Assembly (NCBI GenBank): GCA_021613335.1
Contig: JAJTWR010000111.1
Span: 1 to 64,000, forward strand
DNA: 64,000 bases
From: Whitmania pigra
Lineage: Eukaryota > Annelida > Clitellata > Hirudinida > Haemopidae
Reading direction: 5' to 3'
Under the pieces are notes generated by a model. The model saw only the letters and a program-made list of their open reading frames with translations. It was not told the DNA's origin and did not search any database. Below are positions 63,713-64,000 of the stretch, in pieces. How positions within the stretch are numbered: the stretch's first letter is position 1; each line of letters starts with the position of its first letter. A program made the translations under genes and the position numbers.

Positions 63713-64000
63713 GACGGCAAGACCACGCCGCTGCCAGGCCCCCAGGAACAGAAAACCGGCTCCATCGGCTCAAAATCGGTCGCTTGGTGCCGGTCGGGAT
63801 TAGGCTGGGTGACATGGATGAGCTTACCGGTTCCAAGGCGGATTTGGAACACGCTCATATTGCCCATATAGGCGATCCCGTCGACCACGCCGCTTGCGAC
63901 ATTTTCGCGGTTTTCCGGCATATGGCGGGTAAGATGGATTTTTTCCGGCCGGATGGCGACATGCAGCACTTGTCCTGGAGCGCTGGAAATGCCGTGGCTG
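63709..64000 (-). CDS. potG: Polyamine-type ABC transporter ATP-binding protein, C-terminal part (truncated by window edge)
   Basis: The last 96 residues are visible, entering from the right edge: SHGISSAPGQVLHVAIRPEK, then GVVDGIAYMGNMSVFQIRL and PMEPVFCSWGPGSGVVLPS. This is the TOBE domain found at the C-terminus of PotA/PotG ATPases. The ATPase domain lies outside the window. Confidence 0.85.
   Translation of the reverse strand, partial: SHGISSAPGQVLHVAIRPEKIHLTRHMPENRENVASGVVDGIAYMGNMSVFQIRLGTGKLIHVTQPNPDRHQATDFEPMEPVFCSWGPGSGVVLPS

Noticed and set aside
1..64000. CRISPR array or prophage
   Set aside because: No regularly spaced direct repeats and no phage structural, integrase or lysis genes were seen.

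Overview
The window reads as a 64 kb piece of an alphaproteobacterial chromosome, probably from the Rhodospirillales side of the class. The evidence is gene content. There is an rsh-acpS-lepB-rnc-era-recO-parC block with rpoZ beside it, a MotA/MotB pair, an acidic-tailed omega subunit, a Bpt-type arginyltransferase, a metX-metW pair, a cysteine-poor HemB, a DUF3422 protein and a 58-residue DUF6898-like protein. No tRNA, rRNA, CRISPR array, prophage or replication origin was found.

Layout. (1) 1-5.9 kb is a scarred region: an unrecognised partial gene, a frameshifted DUF3422 gene, an IS630-type remnant, an lldD-like gene with two compensating frameshifts, a decayed IS5-family element, an AT-rich gene fragment, another transposase remnant and a long hairpin. 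(2) 6.0-23.3 kb is an accessory catabolic island. It holds an IclR regulator, a Dpp/Opp-type ABC importer, a fumarate-reductase-like flavoprotein, and a tightly overlapping seven-gene operon: isocitrate-lyase-superfamily C-C lyase, cysteine hydrolase, two PuuE/imidase-like deacetylase-fold hydrolases, NDP-forming acyl-CoA synthetase, LeuC-like and LeuD-like proteins. A divergent ThDP enzyme completes it. Three promoters of the island carry the same 15-bp palindrome exactly 15 bp upstream of a TTGAC(A/G) hexamer. My reading is import of a cyclic imide or amide, ring opening, deamidation, hydration of a maleate-type diacid, and cleavage to a 2-oxo acid plus a carboxylate that is activated to its CoA ester. 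(3) 23.3-30.9 kb holds CorA, a MarR-type regulator, a valine-degradation operon (isobutyryl-CoA dehydrogenase, 3-hydroxyisobutyryl-CoA hydrolase, mmsB), hemB and an alpha/beta hydrolase. (4) 31-43 kb is core genome: motAB, bpt, parC, recO, era, rnc, lepB, a DMT permease, acpS, rsh, rpoZ. (5) 43.4-47 kb: NYN-domain protein plus family-5 uracil-DNA glycosylase, a GbcA-like Rieske oxygenase, folB. (6) 47.1-50.1 kb: a haem-binding chemoreceptor gene broken by two frameshifts and by an intact IS5-family element flanked by 4-bp duplications. (7) 50-56 kb: AEC permease, TerB-like protein, TauE-type permease, metX-metW, aldo/keto reductase, beta-carbonic anhydrase. (8) 56.3-64 kb: a polar amino-acid ABC importer and the end of a polyamine importer operon with an aminotransferase and a glutamine amidotransferase.

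Two short intergenic repeat families sit directly at gene 3' ends: three copies near 1.8, 6.0 and 13.5 kb, and two copies near 47.0 and 54.5 kb. Together with the insertion elements and several single-base frameshifts they suggest either a genome undergoing local decay or some residual sequencing error. All functional statements rest on reading motifs and gene order; no database search was run.
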